In this document: positions 60,284-64,000 of the stretch, in pieces
Position numbering within the stretch: the stretch's first letter is position 1
Layout: every line of letters begins with the position of its first letter
From: Pinus tabuliformis
Taxonomy: Eukaryota > Streptophyta > Pinopsida > Pinales > Pinaceae
Direction of reading: 5' to 3'
Length of the DNA: 64,000 nucleotides
Assembly (NCBI GenBank): GCA_031772625.1
Contig: CM062804.1
Coordinates: 277,344,598 to 277,408,597 of the forward strand
Translations under genes and position numbers: made by a program
The notes under the pieces: generated by a model
What the model saw: only the letters and a program-made list of their open reading frames with translations
What the model was told of the DNA's origin: nothing
The model's database searches: none

Positions 60284-62191
60284 TGCTAGCACTCCAGGAA
60301 ACTCTCCTAGGTTGTAAATTAGAGATGCCTGGTAACATGTAATATTCAATATTGTTCTCTGGACTATTGGAATAAATGATGGTTTGGATCAAGTTGGATA
60401 ACCATTTCAGCTCTATTTTTACTCAAGACATGCATGAACACCCCCAATAACACAAGGCTTTAGAGTGCAAATGCTCAATAGTTTGTAGATTTAATGGATA
60501 GATGGAGAACACTGACAATACCAGCAGATTGCATACATGAACACATATGAATGGATAGCTATAGGCAACAAATGAACTTACTGACTATATTGGCAGATGC
60601 ATATATAATAACACATATAAATGGCTAGCTACAGGCAGCAAAGAAGCTTGCAAATCTAATATATCAAAGCAGAGATAAGATGGCAGTTATTTGGCCTTAA
60701 ACACAGAGAAAACCTAAACGAATTGTTCAGGTGCAAGCATAGAACAGAAGAGAAATGGACCTTGAACATATAATGGCAAAAGAAGCTTGTATTACTAAAG
60801 AATGTAGATGGGAAGCTTGAAGAAACAGAGGAGGAATAATCTCCAAAGGCTGAACCCTTGTTACATCTAGTTTCCGCCTTTTATAGGCCATTTAAAATCG
60901 TCCTGAGCCTTTTGAGGCTTTAGGTGTCTTAATCTATCCCTCTGTCTTGTTTAACTATTTGATTCCCTCAATAGGCCGCATGACTCAGTGGTTTTCCTCT
61001 TCTAATAGAGGAATAACCATATTTAGATATTTTGGGCAACCTGCTGTGATGCCTGGGAGCTCTCTCGTGCTAGAGATGCCCATAATGTTTGTTAAGATGG
61101 TTGTTGCGTTGGCAGGACTGTTGGTGCTCCATGATATCGTTTGATTCGGGTTGCAGCGTGTTGTAGCCCCTCTCTTTCCCTTTCCAGATCTGTCCGCCGA
61201 CTGTTGTATCCCAGCCGAATCCCTCTTCTGGCATGTAAACATTTCTGTACAATGCTTCTAAGGATGGTTGGCCCCCTGATCTTGAAAATGGGGTGGCTGT
61301 TGGGCCTATGAAATCCCTGCAACAGTCCCTTTCAAATGATAATCATGAATGTTTTCTTTTTCATACATAAAAAGTTGCAACTCTGTAAATCTCACCCTTC
61401 ATTGTTCTTTTCGGACCTCAAAATTCATTAGACATGGCCTATTCTCTCGTTAGTTCCACCCTTGGGTCGCTGTTGTCTATCGTAGCCGGCGTAGTCCCCT
61501 TGTACCCCTTGTATCTTGAAATACTTAAAAACATGGGAAATACATGAAAATTGGCCTCCCTCTGGACTTCAAATCTTATGGATTTCATTACCCAAACCTT
61601 TTCGGGTCCGGGACTCATCGCAATTGGCTTTACCATCTGTATAGAGGCCCTGCTCCTTCACAATATTCCGATGTGATCTTGCGATACGATCTGATCGTAA
61701 ACGCATACTGCTCCAGCCAACGGTCTTCATATAACACAACGTATGTTCCTGCCGATTGTGAACTTGCGATGCGATGTGGGCCCCGCGACCCTTGGTAATG
61801 TCCCGCTGCGATGTAACGATGCGATCCAATTGCAATCGCTAATCGCTTAACGCTGGGGCTTTGTAGATTATGCTCTCCATTACCACGACTGCCGATGTGA
61901 CTTGTCGATTCACTGTCCCTTTAGCTTGGCCGATTGTGATTTAGCCGATTAGATCTAGGCCGTTGATCGGCTAGATCTAACGGCAGTTGTGCGTTGCTCT
62001 ATTTGCGCCTGCAATATTCTGTTTTTTCACTGTTTTGGAGTATTTTAGCCTCCCGATATCTTCCTTCCGCCCTTCTGAGGGCTTTTGGCATATGATTGTT
62101 TTCGGTCTTGGGAGGATCTTAATCCACTCTTGAAGACTTCAGGAGTGTTTTGGGTCCGTTTTTTGGGCCAAATTCCAACAAGGCTAACAAG
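60284..62191 (-). repeat. LTR (right, 5' LTR) without insertion
   Basis: 1908 bases, TGCTAGCACTCC...AAGGCTAACA, followed by AGACC. It preserves the hAT empty site. Confidence 0.93.
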
Positions 62192-62372
62192 ACCATACCT
62201 GGAGATTGATTGCCAACATATGACAAAAAAATCATAATACCAACCAATGTTATTCTTGACCAGGGGAGGTTATACTGAGATCCTGAACATTGTCAACTAG
62301 CGCATTCGTAGGATCACCTGGCAGTTCAGTGAGATCACTAGAGGTTGAGTTTGACACCAGAAATCTCTCTAC

Positions 62373-62792
62373 CTAGGCCAATCGAGAATCCACATTATCT
62401 AAATAGAACCTTTGGTTCTGGAGCATACGTTTGATATCCTCCAGTGAAGAGAACATATTATAGTTCTCAACTTGCTTATCTTTAAAAATTAAATGCAACA
62501 AGGTGTCCATTTTTTGGTGTAGAGCCAAAGAGTTTAGGAAATTAAGCCTCCTTTTCCTGAATCTGTCAGGATTAGGAATCTTGTTCATATCATCTCTTAC
62601 AACATTTGAATATGAATGATACATATGTTCCCTAGTCTCTTTAGAATCCAACAAAAGGATTTCCTTCCTCACTTCTAGAGGAACAACATCAAATAAAGTC
62701 TCGACTGAATCATAAACAAAAGGGTGAATTGGTTTGAACACGACATTACCCACTCCACCCCTTAGACTTACCATTCTTTGGCGAGGAGGCAT
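62373..62792 (-). CDS. unidentified 139-codon frame
   Basis: The ATG at 62792 opens MPPRQRMVSLRGGVG. The frame is also open further upstream to about 62975, so this start is a guess based on the basic MPPR opening common in gag-like proteins. The rest is charged with EVRKEILLLDSKETREHMYH and FRKRRLNFLNSL, ending SSLEDIKRMLQNQRF. No family is recognised and no zinc knuckle or catalytic motif is seen. It could be a host exon, a gag-like remnant or chance. The 11 kb element was inserted about 180 bases downstream of its stop. Confidence 0.35.
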   Translation of the reverse strand: MPPRQRMVSLRGGVGNVVFKPIHPFVYDSVETLFDVVPLEVRKEILLLDSKETREHMYHSYSNVVRDDMNKIPNPDRFRKRRLNFLNSLALHQKMDTLLHLIFKDKQVENYNMFSSLEDIKRMLQNQRFYLDNVDSRLA

Positions 62793-62975
62793 GATTATAG
62801 TGGCAAGGGAACAAACGGGCCAACCACTACAATACCTTCTACTAGAGAAGCAAGAAAAAGGATGGGACCCAAATCCTTGTGACCTTGACCTAAAGATCAA
62901 GAAGTCATCACCCAATTGCCACACGAGAGGACCAAATTCTAGAAAATTGTTAAACTCACCATAACACAAAGACAT

Positions 62976-64000
62976 AACATAAGAAATTCCCCAAAACCAT
63001 AATAAGAAATGGAAGCTCTAAATACTCAAACAAAGGACAAGAGAAAATTCAATGCCCATATTACTCAGTGTCACTACCAAACCAAAACACGAATTTATTG
63101 AAAAGGATGTCACAGGAATTGATGTACAAGAACCCAAATTTATTGAATCAGAGTATTGCTTCAAAGTAACACATAAGCACCAAAATGAGACATTTTGATA
63201 ATGGCACACCTCTATTGATAAAGCAATAACCCTCCCAGAGACATTTAAACCTTGCACGAAAAACAATTTATCATTTACATAATTCAATGTCGAAAAAAGG
63301 AGATTGGATACCTCTAAAATTACTACCAAATATCTGGACTCAAACTAAAAGAAGAGTCAAAGGACTAATTCGGCAGGTGAGAAACAAAGCGTTGCAACCT
63401 CAAATGAAACCAAATGAAGGAGGTCAAGGATAAATCCCCACCTCCACTCCCACGTTGCACGTACTTTGGCCACATTGATGCCATAACTAAGCATTTAAAT
63501 TGAAGAGACCCCCACTTAGAAATCCCAAGTCCATCAGTTGTGTACTACCACACCTCCTCTAGGCTGAGACACCTGTGATGCATATAGCACAACTTCCAAG
63601 GAATCTCTCACTCCTCCTATGTTCACACGCCCATCAGGGAGATGTAATTTATAGATATTGGACTTGGGTAGAATAATTATTTTTTGAATCATATAAACTA
63701 AATTTAGTTAAATTAATATTTTACATATTTATATTATTCTTATAAAAAATTGTTATATATTATAAATATAAATATATGTAATATGTTGATAGGCATGTCT
63801 ATTTTGGAATAGGGTTTTCACAAATTTAATTTACTATCAATAATGTTAAGTGGATGGTAGGGGTTTAATCTTCATAGAATATTCAAGAATATTCTTAGTA
63901 GTATACAAAATTCAAAGGTTGAGATTTAGCTTCAAAGCACCCTTTTAATTGAACTTATTAATTAAATAAAATTTCTTGTGAACAATGGTCCAATGAAATA
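62976..64000. other. unassigned sequence at the right end
   Basis: A minus-strand frame of 103 codons lies at 63329-63018. Another stretch at about 63650-63540 reads YKLHLPDGRVNIGGVRDS without stops. Neither matches a family I know. From about 63660 on the sequence is AT-rich with nothing recognisable. Confidence 0.35.

Larger units (their letters stand above)
50945..62191 (-). mobile_element. Tat-like Ty3/gypsy LTR retrotransposon, 11.2 kb, carrying a hAT insertion
   Basis: LTRs 50945-54064 (enlarged by a 1.2 kb insertion) and 60284-62191 start TG[TC]TAGCACTCC and end GGCTAACA. The flanking pentamers AGCCC and AGACC differ by one base. A tRNA-Asp primer site beside the right LTR sets the minus orientation. 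Domain order along the element is gag, protease, extra RNase H, reverse transcriptase, RNase H, integrase. All parts carry stops or frameshifts and two integrase catalytic residues are changed, so the copy is dead. Confidence 0.92.

Overview
This window is nuclear DNA of a seed plant, most likely a gymnosperm (conifer type). It is AT-rich, its genes contain GT-AG introns, gene fragments are scattered, and most of it is nested Ty3/gypsy LTR retrotransposons of chromovirus and Tat lineages. The species cannot be named from the sequence alone.

Left end (1-13.0 kb). There is a long near-perfect hairpin at about 1.6-1.8 kb. Two copies of the first exon of a 4-coumarate:CoA-ligase-like acyl-CoA synthetase lie on the minus strand, and a broken fragment of a WVD2-like/TPX2-family gene lies between them. 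The second ligase copy is split by a 6.5 kb non-autonomous LTR retrotransposon (6009-12503, duplicated target GGAGA). That element has LTRs of about 1.78 kb and a tRNA-iMet primer site but no recognisable pol.

Middle (13.0-27.6 kb). AT-rich spacer with local tandem duplications leads to the one host gene that looks intact, a four-exon JAZ/TIFY repressor gene (16567-17530, 205 codons). It has a TIFY motif, a Jas motif and an unusual degron. After it come AT microsatellites, a Ty1/copia relic, and a minus-strand DUF7869-type transposase-like gene (about 23.9-27.1 kb) with several stops.

Right-centre (27.6-48.7 kb). A 21 kb Tat-lineage Ty3/gypsy element (LTRs 27632-28605 and 47766-48727, target AGAAC) carries decayed gag-pol on the plus strand. 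It has an extra RNase H domain after the integrase and a spliced coding frame in antisense in its 3' part. A younger 5.7 kb chromodomain-bearing Ty3/gypsy element (29344-35052, minus strand, target GATCA) is nested in its 5' untranslated region.

Right end (48.7-64 kb). An 11.2 kb minus-strand Tat-like element (50945-62191) has a tRNA-Asp primer site, and its extra RNase H domain lies before the reverse transcriptase. Its left LTR carries a 1.2 kb hAT-type insertion (target ATAGAGGC); the right LTR preserves the empty site. The DNA around it includes an unidentified 139-codon minus-strand frame.

The order of insertions can be read directly: host DNA, then the LTR elements, then the nested chromovirus and the hAT element. 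Apart from the JAZ gene, essentially everything coding is a relic. No CRISPR array, rRNA gene or convincing tRNA gene was seen.
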